From Deltaproteobacteria bacterium (GTDB taxonomy: Bacteria > Desulfobacterota > Binatia > Binatales > Binataceae): a DNA stretch of 64,000 nucleotides. The position numbers and the translations under genes were made by a program. Location: contig JAKBMB010000032.1 in NCBI GenBank assembly GCA_021831785.1, positions 158,562 through 222,561 on the forward strand, in the 5' to 3' direction. The notes beneath the pieces were generated by a model. That model was not told the DNA's origin. It searched no databases and was given only the letters and a program-made list of their open reading frames with translations. How positions within the stretch are numbered: position 1 is the first letter of the stretch; the number at the start of each line of letters is the position of its first letter. Below are positions 34,914 through 44,934 of this stretch, piece by piece.

Positions 34914-36403
34914 AGCAAACATCACTATTTGCATTGTTGTCGCAAGGACTTGAGGCGACGCTTCGAGACGACAACGTCTGGTGGCGCAGCGAAAGCATTT
35001 TTGGCTTGCCGCCCATGAAGCGCTGGGCATTTGAACCCGTGCTACGAGGTCTCAAGCACGGCGTGACACCGGTAACGGTTCTACGTGGCCCACGGCAGAT
35101 CGGGAAGACTACTCTTCTGAATCAAGTCATCGACTTTCTTCTCAACGAAGGCGTCTCACCAAAACGCATTTTTCGGGTTCAGTTCGACGAGCTTCCGGCG
35201 CTGAAAAATGTCGCGGAGCCCATCCTCGAACTGAGCCGCTGGTATGCCGACACGATTCTGGGCAAAACCTTGAACAAGGCCGCGCAGGATGGAGAGCAGG
35301 CTTTCCTCTTCTTTGACGAGGTCCAAAATCTCGATGACTGGGCTCCCCAGCTAAAACATCTGGTCGATATCCAACCCGTTCGGGTTGTCGTTACAGGAAG
35401 TTCCGCGCTTCGGATCGAGGCCGGTCGCGACAGCCTCGCGGGCCGGATAACCACGCTCGAGATGGGACCCTTGCTGCTTAGAGAAATCGCGGCTTTACGT
35501 CAGTTTGGCGAGATTCCCGGGATGCTCCGCGGAAATGGGCTCGGTTCGCTGAAGGACAAGAGCTTTTGGCGAGAATTGCGCGACCTGGGCGAGAAACACT
35601 GTGACATTCGGGCCCAAGCTTTCGAAGCATTTTCCGAGCGTGGTGCGTATCCAACAGCTCAAGCTCGAACGGACCGCCCTTGGGAGGCGATTGCCGACCT
35701 CCTCAACGAGACCGTAATCCGCAGGGCTATTCAACACGATCTGCGAATGGGTCCGCGCGGGCAAAAACGCGATGAGCACCTGCTTGAAGAGGTGTTTCGC
35801 CTCGCATGTAGGTATGTAGGCCAGTCTCCTTCGCAGGGCCTCTACCTCACCGAGCTGAAGCGCTCAATGAATGCCAATATCGGTTGGCAGCGAGTACTCG
35901 CGTATCTCAAGTTCCTGGACGGAACCTTGCTGCTTCGACTAATCGAGCCGTTGGAATTGCGCCTAAAGCGCAAGCGAGGCGCCTATAAGCTGTGCCTCTG
36001 CGATCATGCAATACGGGCAGCCTGGTTACAGGAAGTGATTCCCCTGAGTCCTCCCGCTCTCGAAAAGGCCACCCATCTTTCGGTTCTAGCGGGACATATC
36101 GCAGAGAGTACGGCCGGCTACTTCTTGCGCTCGATTATAGGCCTCGATGTCGCGCACTTTCCTGAAAGAAGCGGCGAGCCCGAGGTCGATTTCATACTAA
36201 CGGTCGGTGACCAACGTATTCCTTTGGAGGTGAAGTATCGGCGCCGCATCGAGTATCAGGACACTGTGGGTCTTCGCTCATTCATGGAGAAGGTTCACTA
36301 CAATGCGCGATTTGGTGTGCTGGTAACCCTACTGGACGAGGGAGGTTCCGACGATCCACGAATCGTATCCGTTCCTTTGTCAACGCTTCTCCTTTTGCGC
36401 TGA
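34910..36403 (+). CDS. AAA_14/DUF4143-type ATPase with PD-(D/E)xK-like C-terminus
   Basis: The 497-residue protein has Walker A VLRGPRQIGKTTLLNQ near residue 62 and Walker B AFLFFDEVQNLDDW near residue 135. Sensor VVVTGSSALRIEAGRDSLAGR follows. A winged-helix middle and a C-terminal GEPEVDFILTVGDQRIPLEVKYR, like a nuclease core, complete the DUF4143 layout. It is lower in G/C than mod and res, suggesting later insertion. These ATPases are common in mobile DNA but their role is unclear. The ATG overlaps the stop of the chimeric mini-ORF. Confidence 0.8.
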   Translation: MKQTSLFALLSQGLEATLRDDNVWWRSESIFGLPPMKRWAFEPVLRGLKHGVTPVTVLRGPRQIGKTTLLNQVIDFLLNEGVSPKRIFRVQFDELPALKNVAEPILELSRWYADTILGKTLNKAAQDGEQAFLFFDEVQNLDDWAPQLKHLVDIQPVRVVVTGSSALRIEAGRDSLAGRITTLEMGPLLLREIAALRQFGEIPGMLRGNGLGSLKDKSFWRELRDLGEKHCDIRAQAFEAFSERGAYPTAQARTDRPWEAIADLLNETVIRRAIQHDLRMGPRGQKRDEHLLEEVFRLACRYVGQSPSQGLYLTELKRSMNANIGWQRVLAYLKFLDGTLLLRLIEPLELRLKRKRGAYKLCLCDHAIRAAWLQEVIPLSPPALEKATHLSVLAGHIAESTAGYFLRSIIGLDVAHFPERSGEPEVDFILTVGDQRIPLEVKYRRRIEYQDTVGLRSFMEKVHYNARFGVLVTLLDEGGSDDPRIVSVPLSTLLLLR

Positions 36404-36414
36404 GAAAACGAGCG

Positions 36415-39400
36415 ATGGCTGACTACGAAGTACCGGAACCGATTCTCAACGCGCCGTTCGAGGAGCCGGCGTGGCACTGGAACATCGAGGAGGGCAAAGA
36501 GCCTGAAAAGCGACCTGGCAGGCGCGAAGCCGGGTATTTCTACCGCGACCCGAAGGCGCCGGCGGCGGACAGCGAGCACGAAGCGCGCGGCGTCTGGACG
36601 CCGCTGGAACTGGTCAATCGAATCCGCGGCGAGGTCGGGAAATGGCGCGATGCCGGCTATCCCGGTGTGGCGCGCACCACGCTCGATCTGCTCAATTACT
36701 GGCGGCGCGGTGGGCGACAGCATCGGCTTTTCTTTGCACAGCTCGAAGCGGCCGAGACGATAGTCTTCCTGACGGAAGCGCGCGCCGACTTCCGCCAGGG
36801 GATCGACGTGCCCCTCGATGCGCCCGGCGAGGAGCGCCAGAACGACGGCTACAAGGCGTTCATCCGCTACGCACTTAAGATGGCGACCGGCACGGGCAAA
36901 ACCACCGTGATGGCGATGCTTGCAGCGTGGAGCATCCTCAACAAGGTCGCCGACAAAAGCGACGCGCGCTTCTCTGACACAGTCCTGGTCGTATGCCCTA
37001 ACGTGACGATCCGCAGCCGGCTGGGCGAACTCCACCCGGAGAGCGGCGAGGCGAGCCTATATCGGACACGCGACCTCGTACCGCAACACTTGATGCCCGA
37101 CCTGACGAAAGGACGCGTCGTCATAACGAACTGGCACGTCTTCGAGCCGCAGGCGGTGCAAAGCGGCGGCACCAGCGCCAAAGTGATCAAGGCGGGCGAG
37201 CGCGTCGAAGTGCGCGAGACGATCACGATCGGGCCGAAAACAACTGTCGCGCGAGGCCGGCGATATCTCACGCCCGAAGAGTTCGAACGGCAGAAAGCGC
37301 TCGGACTAATCGAAGTCGTAAGCGAGGAGCGCGACAAGCAGGGAAACCTCAAGCGCGCGCAGGTGCGGTCCTACCGCTACGTCGAGAGCGCAACCGCGCT
37401 CGTCAACCGCGTGCTGGGCGAGGATTTGCGCGGCAAGGGAAATATCCTGCTCTTCAACGATGAGGCGCATCACGCCTATCGCATCCGGCGGCCGGAGCCT
37501 GATGAGCTGGAGCGCGAGGAATTTGGCGAAGAGGAGGAAGCCGAAGAATTCTTCAAGGAAGCGACGGTCTGGATCGACGGCCTGGACAAGATTCACAAGC
37601 TTCGCGGAATCAACTTTTGCGTCGATCTTTCCGCGACACCCTACTTCCTGGGACGGGTCGGGCAGCAAACAAACCGCATCTTTCCGTGGACCGTGAGCGA
37701 CTTCGGCCTTACCGACGCAATCGAGTCCGGCCTCACCAAAATTCCGCAACTCGTGGTGCGCGATCCGACCGGGGCCGAGATACCGAGCTACTTCAACATC
37801 TGGCGCTGGATTCTCACCAAGCTCACGCCTGCCGAACGGGGCGGCAAGCGAAGTGACGCCAAGCCTGAGGCCGTGGTCAAATGGGCCGCCCATCCGCTGT
37901 TGATGCTCGCCGCGATGTGGGAGGAGCAGCGCCGGCAATGGGAGCGGGAGCGCGAAGACCCGCGTCCGCCGGTGTTCATCATCGTCTGCAAGAACACCCG
38001 GATCGCCAAGGTCATTTACGAGTGGCTGGCCGAGGGGAAGACTCCCACCGGAATTCCAGCGGCGCAGATCGAGGGCTTCCGCAACAGTAACGGCCGCGTC
38101 AACACGATCCGCGTCGATTCCAAGGTGGTGCAGGAAACCGACACCGGCCAGCCCAAAAGTGACGAGACCGCCTGGATGCGCGTGACCCTCGATACTGTGG
38201 GCAAGATCGATTGGCCCAAGGACCGCCAGGGACGGCCCATCTATCCCGAGGCCTTCGAGGAACTCGCGAGAAAGCTCGGCAAGCCGCTGCATCCGCCGGG
38301 ACGCGACGTGCGCTGTATCGTGAGCGTCGGGATGCTGACCGAGGGCTGGGACTGCAACACCGTGACCCATATCGTGGGGCTGCGGCCGTTCATGTCGCAG
38401 CTTTTGTGCGAGCAAGTCGTGGGCCGTGGCCTCAGGCGCTCAAGCTACGAGGTCGGCAGCGACGGCAAGCTCACCGAGGAGGTCGCCAAAGTTTTCGGCG
38501 TGCCCTTCGAGGTCGTGCCGTTTAAGGCGGCGAAAGGCACCGCGCGCCCCTCGGAAAAGCGTCATCACGTCTATCCCATTCCGGCCAAGGAACAATTCGA
38601 GATCCAGTATCCGCGCGTTCAGGGCTATCGGCAGGCAATCCGCAACCGGGTAACCGTTAACTGGGATTCGATCGCGCCGCTCGCGCTTGATCCGTTGAAC
38701 ATCCCGCCCGAGGCGCAGATGAAAGCGGCACTGCCGAACAACAAGGGCAGGCATACGCTTGCCGGCCCGGGCGCAATTCAGCATGTCGATCTGAACCCCT
38801 ACCGGAGGAGCCTTCGTTTTCAGCAACTGGTCTTCGACATGGCGGCGGCGCTCACGCGCGATTACGTCGGCCAGCCGTCGTGCGAGGCACCGGCACACGT
38901 GCTGTTCCCCCAGTTGCGAGCGATAGTCGAACACTATCTGCGTGAGAGGGTACGGCCCGCCAAGCCGGCGGAGATCCTCGATGTTGCGCTGTCGCCATAT
39001 TACGGATGGGTCATCGAGCGGCTGGTCGAAGCTATCAAGCCTGACGCTTCCCAGGGTGAGGCGCCGCTGCTTCCCGTCTACGAGACCAGGCGTGGCCCGG
39101 GCAGCACGGCTGAAGTTGATTTCTGGACCAGCCGCGACGTACGCGAGATCGCGCGCAGCCATCTGAACTACGTTGTCGCCGATACCGCGCAATGGGAACA
39201 ATCGGCGGCGTACTTCATCGACACGCATCCCTTGGTCGAAGCGTTTGTAAAGAACGACGGCCTCGGCTTCGCCATTCCGTACTTCCACAACGGCCGGCCG
39301 CACGACTACATGCCGGACTTCATCATCCGGCTGAAGGCCGAGGCGCCGGTCCACCTAATTCTTGAGGTGAAAGGCTTTGACCCGCTGAAAGAGGTCAAGG

Positions 39401-39543
39401 AACAGGCCGCACGGCGCTGGGTCGAAGCGGTCAACACCGACGGCGCTCACGGGCACTGGGCTTACGCGGTAATTCCAAAGCCCACCGATGCGGCGGCTGG
39501 TATCGCGCGCGGCGCACAAGCACCGCTGACGAGTGAACGCTAG
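36415..39543 (+). CDS. Res subunit: DEAD/DEAH helicase-nuclease of a type III-like restriction system
   Basis: The 1042-residue protein has Walker A KMATGTGKTTVMAML near residue 157, the DEAH-type box LFNDEAHHAYR near residue 350, and motif III DLSATPYF. Motif VI (QVVGRGLRR) lies near residue 668. The C-terminal nuclease core is DYMPDFIIR ... LILEVKGFD, near residue 980. It matches restriction helicases that pair with DPPY methylases; from memory such proteins are named the BPTD_3080 family. It should cut DNA after ATP-driven translocation when sites are unmethylated. It starts 11 bases after the DUF4143 gene, and no inactivating change is seen. Confidence 0.88.
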   Translation: MADYEVPEPILNAPFEEPAWHWNIEEGKEPEKRPGRREAGYFYRDPKAPAADSEHEARGVWTPLELVNRIRGEVGKWRDAGYPGVARTTLDLLNYWRRGGRQHRLFFAQLEAAETIVFLTEARADFRQGIDVPLDAPGEERQNDGYKAFIRYALKMATGTGKTTVMAMLAAWSILNKVADKSDARFSDTVLVVCPNVTIRSRLGELHPESGEASLYRTRDLVPQHLMPDLTKGRVVITNWHVFEPQAVQSGGTSAKVIKAGERVEVRETITIGPKTTVARGRRYLTPEEFERQKALGLIEVVSEERDKQGNLKRAQVRSYRYVESATALVNRVLGEDLRGKGNILLFNDEAHHAYRIRRPEPDELEREEFGEEEEAEEFFKEATVWIDGLDKIHKLRGINFCVDLSATPYFLGRVGQQTNRIFPWTVSDFGLTDAIESGLTKIPQLVVRDPTGAEIPSYFNIWRWILTKLTPAERGGKRSDAKPEAVVKWAAHPLLMLAAMWEEQRRQWEREREDPRPPVFIIVCKNTRIAKVIYEWLAEGKTPTGIPAAQIEGFRNSNGRVNTIRVDSKVVQETDTGQPKSDETAWMRVTLDTVGKIDWPKDRQGRPIYPEAFEELARKLGKPLHPPGRDVRCIVSVGMLTEGWDCNTVTHIVGLRPFMSQLLCEQVVGRGLRRSSYEVGSDGKLTEEVAKVFGVPFEVVPFKAAKGTARPSEKRHHVYPIPAKEQFEIQYPRVQGYRQAIRNRVTVNWDSIAPLALDPLNIPPEAQMKAALPNNKGRHTLAGPGAIQHVDLNPYRRSLRFQQLVFDMAAALTRDYVGQPSCEAPAHVLFPQLRAIVEHYLRERVRPAKPAEILDVALSPYYGWVIERLVEAIKPDASQGEAPLLPVYETRRGPGSTAEVDFWTSRDVREIARSHLNYVVADTAQWEQSAAYFIDTHPLVEAFVKNDGLGFAIPYFHNGRPHDYMPDFIIRLKAEAPVHLILEVKGFDPLKEVKEQAARRWVEAVNTDGAHGHWAYAVIPKPTDAAAGIARGAQAPLTSER

Positions 39544-39585
39544 AACCGCTCGCGGTCTCGCCTCGCTCGCGCGCGGCGCCGAATC

Positions 39586-39801
39586 TCAGTCCGGCTCCTC
39601 GTATTTGAACGACACGCTGAGCCTGGCGCGGAACAAAGCGACTTTGCGGTCGTCGATCGTCGCGTCGAGCTTGACCACTTCGGCGATACGCAGGTCGCGC
39701 AGCGTCTTCGATGCGGTCTCCACCGCAGCGCGGGTCGCGGCCTCCCATGACTCGGAGCTTGTGCCGACGAGCTCGATTACCTTATAAACCCTGCTCTCCA
39801 T
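39586..39801 (-). CDS. Dodecin (flavin-binding)
   Basis: The 71-residue protein reads SRVYKVIELVGTSSESWEAA, then KTLRDLRIAEVVKLDATID and a final VSFKYE. This is the dodecin family pattern, including the W that stacks on flavin. Dodecins assemble as hollow 12-mers that store or buffer flavins. The start at 39801 matches family length; the frame extends upstream but only with non-homologous residues. It is convergent with res. Confidence 0.9.
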   Translation of the reverse strand: MESRVYKVIELVGTSSESWEAATRAAVETASKTLRDLRIAEVVKLDATIDDRKVALFRARLSVSFKYEEPD

Positions 39802-40373
39802 AGCTGCACCTCTGTCATAGTGTTCACGCCGCGGTCCTCTGCAAACGAGGCCGGATTGGACCGCGCTCGATGGCATTCCCCCGACCCCTAAGCTTTCATT
39901 ATACATACTCAGCGTTACAAGCGTTCGATATGCCCGTCGCTTCGGGTTAATCGAGCGCCAGCATCGACGGCCGATAGGCTTGACCTGCTGCATCACCCAG
40001 TGTCGCTGCTTTCGGCATCGCAGGCGACGCTGGAAAGGCTCAGCGGCGACCGGCGCTCAGCGCCGGTGAATTCTTGGCAAGCTGCCGCATGCCGCCGTAA
40101 GCTGCGCCCGATATGTCTCTAGTGGCGCGGGCCGCGGTGCCCGCCCCGCTACTCAAAAATTCACCAACCCTCAGCCACGCAGGGTCCCGGCAGCTTCGCC
40201 GAGCGCGCCGGGGACGCCAACGCCAGATCGGAACCGGATAGCACGACGGCTTGACCGAGCGGAAGTAAAAGCGGGCGTCGGCGAGCGCGCGATAGCGTCG
40301 CCCAGGCGGCACTCCGGCGCCCCGGCGCGGTAGAACTTGCATCCTACACCGATGCGGGGCAGCTTGTTAGGGC
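39802..40373. other. Intergenic region containing repeat B
   Basis: Apart from the shortened element B at 40054-40174 I see no gene. Sequence TTATACATACTCAG around 39899-39912 is A/T-rich and could belong to a promoter for dodecin, but no good -35/-10 pair is convincing. Confidence 0.4.
40054..40174 (+). repeat. Dispersed palindromic element B, copy 2 (internally shortened)
   Basis: The ends CGCTCAGCGCCGGTGAATTC and CAAAAATTCACCAACCCTCAG, plus the marker GCGCCCGATATGTCTCTAGT, match copy 1 at 30650. The inner GC hairpin is reduced to one arm. Confidence 0.65.
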
Positions 40374-40988
40374 ATGTGGTCGGGCGGGAAGCGCGCGAAA
40401 CTCACTCGCGAATTTTACGCCCGCCCGGTGCTGATCGTGGCTCGCGAGTGTATCGGCAAGATTTTGGTTCATCGCACGGCGCAGGGCGAAGCGGCGGGGC
40501 GAATCGTGGAAGCGGAAGCCTACCGCGGACCCGGGGACCTTGCCGCGCACAGCTCCCGCGGTTTGACCCGGCGGACGGCGGCGATGTTCGGGCCGCCCGG
40601 ACATGCGTACGTCTACCGGCTCTACGGAACGAGTTGGGCGCTAAACCTGGTGACCGGCGGCGAAGGGATGCCGCACGCGGTACTAATCAGGGCGCTTGAG
40701 CCGATGCGCGGGTTGGACTTGATGGCACGCAGGCGGGCCAAGCCCCCGACTTCGCGCGAGCTGACCAACGGCCCTGGTAAACTTGCCCACGCCTTGGCGA
40801 TAACCGGAGCCAATTACGGACAGGACCTTTGCGGCGATATCCTGTTTCTTGAGCAGCCGGACCGCCCCGCAGGTCCGATCAGCCGCTCGCCGCGAATCAA
40901 CGTAGACTATGCCGGCACCTGGGCCGCAAGGCGATGGCGATTTTACGAGCGGGGGAATCGCTACGTGTCGGTGGCACCGCGCGAATAA
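40374..40988 (+). CDS. mpg: 3-methyladenine DNA glycosylase (AAG/Mpg family)
   Basis: The 204-residue protein contains FYARPVLIVARECIGKILV, VEAEAYRGPGDLAAHSSRG (with the catalytic Glu), MFGPPGHAYVYRLYG and TNGPGKLAHALAI, as expected for AAG-type glycosylases. It removes alkylated purines from DNA. The length is normal and no key residue is missing. It sits alone, 31 bases upstream of the window's glutathione transferase frame. Confidence 0.93.
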   Translation: MWSGGKRAKLTREFYARPVLIVARECIGKILVHRTAQGEAAGRIVEAEAYRGPGDLAAHSSRGLTRRTAAMFGPPGHAYVYRLYGTSWALNLVTGGEGMPHAVLIRALEPMRGLDLMARRRAKPPTSRELTNGPGKLAHALAITGANYGQDLCGDILFLEQPDRPAGPISRSPRINVDYAGTWAARRWRFYERGNRYVSVAPRE

Positions 40989-41054
40989 GCAAAGGCAAGG
41001 CGGGCCAACGACGGCGAGTTGCCGGGTGGGCGAGATCGCCCAAGGAGCCGCGAC

Positions 41055-42092
41055 ATGGGATTGCTGGTTAACGGCGTATGGCAGGACCAATGGTACGACA
41101 CCGAGCAGACCGGCGGCCATTTCGTGCGCCCGCAAGCGGTCTTCAGAAATTGGGTGACCGGCGGCGGCCGGTTAAGCTCACCCGGCGCGGGCGGCTTCTC
41201 GGCCGAACCCCATCGTTACCATTTGTACGTCTCCTTGGCCTGCCCGTGGGCGCATCGCACGCTCCTCTTTCGCAAGCTCAAAAAGCTGGAACAAGTCATC
41301 TCGGTTTCGGTCGTTGACCCGTTCATGGGGAACCACGGATGGGCGTTCAGGGCACTCGACGGCTCCCTGACGCCCGGCTCGACGCCCGACGAGGTCAATC
41401 ACGCGCGCTACCTGCACGAGATTTACACCAAGGCCAAACCCGATTTTACCGGGCGGGTCACGGTGCCGGTCTTGTGGGACAAGAAAACCGCGGCCATCGT
41501 CAATAACGAGTCGGCGGAGATAATCCGGATGCTTAACAGCGCGTTTGACGCCTGGGGCGATGCGTGCGTAGACTTTTACCCGCCCCACCTGCGCGGCGAG
41601 ATCGACCGGCTCAACGCTTATGTCTACGAGAACGTGAACAACGGCGTTTACAAATGCGGCTTTGCCACCACCCAGGCGGCCTACGAGGCAGCGTTTGACG
41701 CCCTGTTCGATGCGCTCGACCGGCTCGAAGAGCGCCTGAGCGCTCACCGTTATCTTGCCGGCGGGTGCTTGACCGAGGCCGATTGGCGTCTTTTCACCAC
41801 GCTCGCGCGCTTCGACGCCGTCTACCACGGGCACTTCAAATGCAACCTGCGGCGGATCGCCGACTACCCCAACCTATCCAATTACCTGCGCGAGCTTTAC
41901 CACGTCCCAGGCGTTGCCGAGACGGTGAATCTGTTTCAAATCAAGCGCCACTACTACGCCAGCCACGCGCATATCAACCCGACGCGGATTGTTCCGAAAG
42001 GGCCAGCACTTGACTTCGGCGCGCCGCACGACCGCGACCGCCTGCCGAAAGAAGAACCACGCTCATCGGTGGCGCGCGCTCGTTCCGTGTAG
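41055..42092 (+). CDS. yqjG: Glutathionyl-hydroquinone reductase (YqjG/ECM4-type GST)
   Basis: The 345-residue protein has the omega-like GST active-site motif YVSLACPWAHRTLLF, with catalytic Cys near residue 63. SVVDPFMGNHGWAF and VPVLWDKKTAAIVNNESAEI (the glutathione-binding fold) and a helical C-terminal domain with SNYLRELY follow. These enzymes reduce glutathionyl-hydroquinones. ATG 41055 is used because AAGGAG lies about 8 bases upstream and the family starts with MGLLVNG; a longer frame from 41019 is less likely. Confidence 0.9.
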   Translation: MGLLVNGVWQDQWYDTEQTGGHFVRPQAVFRNWVTGGGRLSSPGAGGFSAEPHRYHLYVSLACPWAHRTLLFRKLKKLEQVISVSVVDPFMGNHGWAFRALDGSLTPGSTPDEVNHARYLHEIYTKAKPDFTGRVTVPVLWDKKTAAIVNNESAEIIRMLNSAFDAWGDACVDFYPPHLRGEIDRLNAYVYENVNNGVYKCGFATTQAAYEAAFDALFDALDRLEERLSAHRYLAGGCLTEADWRLFTTLARFDAVYHGHFKCNLRRIADYPNLSNYLRELYHVPGVAETVNLFQIKRHYYASHAHINPTRIVPKGPALDFGAPHDRDRLPKEEPRSSVARARSV

Positions 42093-43011
42093 GCAGCATG
42101 ATTTGGGGATGGAGGATACGCCGATCGGCCTCCTGCATCGTGTATGCGACCTCATGCAGTCTTTCCGACCACGATCTGGCCGACCGTTACGCGGTTCTTC
42201 AGCGCACGGGCGGCCAATCCGGGCTCGAGCGCGAGAAGCACCCTCACCCCAGCCCTCCCCAAAGGGCGAGGGGGCAGAAAGGGTTGCGGCACCCTGACTC
42301 CTTCCTCCGCCGCGCTAGCGCGTTGCCGGCCTCGCGCATAGCCGCGCCGCGGCTGCGAACTCCTTCTCCGCTGGGCGCCCTATCCAGCTCCTTCCCCCGC
42401 CGCGCGGGGAAAGGAGCTGGAAGAGGGTGCGGGTTGCCGCCGACTCCGCACGGTCTCACTGTTTTGCAATCCTCGATAGTTCGCCGCTCAAGGCTCTGGC
42501 GCTTGCATCGCGGTGATATCGTTCGCAAAGTCCTTGCGCATCGAGCCGGCCGCACGCTCGAAATCGCTATCCGGCGCGCGTCTGAAACGTGAGTCAAATT
42601 TCGCCCAGAACGCACGCGGGGCTGGTCCGATCTTTGCATCGATAGAAACGTTTCGGCGTTGGCGAACCCACAGAGAGGTCGCAGCCGGGGGAAAAGGGCC
42701 TTTTTTGGGCGCTTGGACACGCGCAAGGCTTCGGCGCTGGGGTGCCTAAAGCGCAGGCAGATGCCGTTTGTCTAATCAAGGAAAGTCGATCAAAGTGATC
42801 GGTAGAAACCGGCTTTGTGCAACTGAAAACCAAGAGCAAGGCAATTTCTCGTCCGGCAGGATGCTTGAGGCGCACAGTTCCAGTGATTGGCCGCAAACTG
42901 CTATATACCAGGTCAGCGAGCCGTTCCGGAGGCGAGCCGCTGCGCTGAAAGCGCGGCGCTAATGGTAAGTCCGCTTGGCCATAAACTAAACTAAGGAGGA
43001 GTCCGCGTTAG
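42093..43011. other. Gene-poor stretch with short palindromes; glnA leader
   Basis: Palindromes occur at about 42240-42275 (CCTCACCCCAGCCCTCCCC ... GGGCGAGGGGG) and 42391-42422 (GCTCCTTCCCC ... GGGGAAAGGAGC). The frame 42098-42592 runs through both and is not convincing. The last 120 bases precede glnA: TATATA at 42901-42906 may be a -10 element, and no sigma-54 type TGGC-N8-TTGC site is seen. Confidence 0.45.
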
Positions 43012-44424
43012 ATGACCCCCAAGGACGTTCTGAAGCTGATCAAAGAAAAGGAAGCCGTGATGGTCGATTTGAAGTTCATCGATCTTCTCGGCCAGTGGCA
43101 GCATTTCACGGTTCCGATCAGCGAATTTCGCGATGAGGAGCCTTTCGAGAGCGGGCTCGGCTTCGATGGCTCGTCAATCCGCGGTTGGAAGTCGATCGAG
43201 GCGAGCGACATGCTGGTGATTCCCGATCCCGCTACCGCGGTCATGGAGCCGTTCGCAAAAGACCCCACGCTGACGATGATTTGCAGCATCGAGGACCCGA
43301 TCACGCGCAGCGAGTACACGCGCGATCCGCGCAACATTGCGCGCAAGGCCGAAGCTTACCTTAAGTCCACCGGTGTCGGCGACGTGGCCTACTTTGGTCC
43401 GGAGCCGGAATTCTTCATCTTCAATGGCATCCGTTACGACACCAACGTCCATTCGAGCTACTACTACATCGAGTCGAGCGAGGGCGCATGGAATACCGGC
43501 GCGGAAGGCCTCAATTTGGGCTACAAGCCGCGCTACAAAGAGGGATATTTCCCGGTCGCGCCCAACGATAGCCTGCACGACGTGCGTACCGAGATGGTGC
43601 GGGTGATGGAAGGAGTCGGAATTCGCGTTGAAAAGCACCACCATGAGGTCGCGACCGCCGGGCAGGCGGAAATCGACATGCGCTTCCAGCGGCTGCTGAA
43701 GATGGCGGACTGGCTGTGCTGGATGAAGTATATCTGCCGCAACGTGGCGATCCGGCACGGGATGACGGTGACCTTTATGCCCAAGCCGCTTTTCGGCGAC
43801 AACGGCTCCGGGATGCATACTCATCAGAGCGTCTGGAAGGGCGAGACACCGCTTTTTGCCGGCTCGGGATACGCGGGCTTCTCGGAGACCGGCTTGCACT
43901 ACATCGGCGGCATCCTTCATCACGCCCCGGCGTTGGCCGCCTTCACCAATCCCGGCACCAACTCCTACCGCCGCCTGGTGCCGGGCTTCGAGGCGCCGAT
44001 CAATCTGGCCTATTCCAGCCGCAATCGCTCGGCCGCGGTGCGCATCCCGGTTTACTCGCCGTCGCCCAAGGCCAAGCGCATCGAGGTCCGTTTCCCCGAC
44101 CCGACGTGCAACCCGTACCTGGCGTTCTCGGCGATGCTGATGGCGGGACTCGACGGCATCCAGCGCCGTTTGGACCCGGGTCAGCCGCTCGACAAGGACA
44201 TCTACGCGCTCAGCCCGACCGAACTCGCCGAAGTCCCCAGCATGCCGGCCTCGCTCGAAGAGGCGCTGGATAACCTCAACCGCGACCACGAGTTCCTGCT
44301 CAAGGGAGACGTCTTCACCGAAGACCTGATTGAGACCTGGATTGACTACAAGATGACGCGCGAGGTGAGCCCGACGAGGCTCAGGCCCCATCCTTACGAG
44401 TTCGGCCTTTACTTCGACGCTTAG
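43012..44424 (+). CDS. glnA: Glutamine synthetase, type I-beta
   Basis: The 470-residue enzyme joins ammonia to glutamate with ATP. Signatures in order: [19 protein letters not shown], the ATP-site [25 protein letters not shown], and NRSAAVRIP. Near residue 400, [16 protein letters not shown] carries the tyrosine that is adenylylated in GlnE-controlled type I-beta enzymes. AAGGAGG lies about 13 bases before ATG 43012. No glnB or glnE is in the window. Confidence 0.96.
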   Translation: MTPKDVLKLIKEKEAVMVDLKFIDLLGQWQHFTVPISEFRDEEPFESGLGFDGSSIRGWKSIEASDMLVIPDPATAVMEPFAKDPTLTMICSIEDPITRSEYTRDPRNIARKAEAYLKSTGVGDVAYFGPEPEFFIFNGIRYDTNVHSSYYYIESSEGAWNTGAEGLNLGYKPRYKEGYFPVAPNDSLHDVRTEMVRVMEGVGIRVEKHHHEVATAGQAEIDMRFQRLLKMADWLCWMKYICRNVAIRHGMTVTFMPKPLFGDNGSGMHTHQSVWKGETPLFAGSGYAGFSETGLHYIGGILHHAPALAAFTNPGTNSYRRLVPGFEAPINLAYSSRNRSAAVRIPVYSPSPKAKRIEVRFPDPTCNPYLAFSAMLMAGLDGIQRRLDPGQPLDKDIYALSPTELAEVPSMPASLEEALDNLNRDHEFLLKGDVFTEDLIETWIDYKMTREVSPTRLRPHPYEFGLYFDA

Positions 44425-44432
44425 CCGCGGCC

Positions 44433-44484
44433 GGCGGCGCGTCCCGGGTCCGTCTGGCTTATCGTGGGGACCCGGGACGCCGCC
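44433..44484 (+). terminator. Strong hairpin after glnA
   Basis: GGCGGCGCGTCCCGGGTCC is inverted as GGACCCGGGACGCCGCC with a 16-base loop and one bulge. It starts 9 bases after the glnA stop. There is no T tract, so it may act as an mRNA 3-prime stabiliser or an atypical terminator. Confidence 0.55.
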
Positions 44485-44598
44485 CGCGCCCGCTCCTCAG
44501 ATCGCTCTCGGACACCGGCGAAGATGATGCTTCTCGCTGAGCAGTACGCGGTCGGCGGCGTAGCGCGGCGGGCTCAACGTGGGGATGCAGCCGGCGGG

Positions 44599-44934
44599 TT
44601 AAGGCTGCGTGGGCTCACGACGCTCGCGTTCGAGCTCTTCGATACGCTCAGCGGCACGATTAATCGCGCGGGTCGCCGCCTCGACGGCTGCCGCGGCCTT
44701 GTTGGCCTCTAAAGACGCCTGCTGCGCTGCAGTCAGCGCCTTGGCAGCCGCGGCCTGGGCGCGCGCGGCCGCCTGCTGCGCCCTTATCGCTGCGGCCTCG
44801 GCCTGGGCCGCCTCCTGCCGCTCGCGCTCGGTGTAGCCGCACGCTGAAAGGGCAAACACCGCCGCTGCCACAACGAGGGCCACAGCGGTCGCGGTGAACC
44901 CTCTCAAGACAGCTTGCCTGCCCCACTGTGACAT
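44599..44934 (-). CDS. Alanine-rich Lpp-like lipoprotein
   Basis: From ATG 44934 the 111-residue product has a signal segment and lipobox (VFALSAC, Cys near residue 31). A long Ala/Gln/Glu coiled coil (EAAQAEAAAIRAQQAAARAQ) follows, ending in RIEELERERREP. This resembles murein or Lpp-type outer-membrane lipoproteins, without the C-terminal Lys that attaches Lpp to peptidoglycan. The frame extends upstream to 45063, but those residues are not signal-like. It lies downstream of the peptidase gene on the same strand. Confidence 0.65.
   Translation of the reverse strand: MSQWGRQAVLRGFTATAVALVVAAAVFALSACGYTERERQEAAQAEAAAIRAQQAAARAQAAAAKALTAAQQASLEANKAAAAVEAATRAINRAAERIEELERERREPTQP

Noticed and set aside
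42098..42592. 164-codon frame after the glutathionyl-hydroquinone reductase gene
   Set aside because: It crosses two palindromic repeats and has proline/arginine runs. The first 45 codons could be a relic of a small lipoprotein, but support is too weak.
42780..43011. Possible sigma-54 promoter for glnA
   Set aside because: No TGGC-N8-TTGC pattern could be found before the start.
43174..44391. 405-codon minus-strand frame
   Set aside because: Antisense to glnA.
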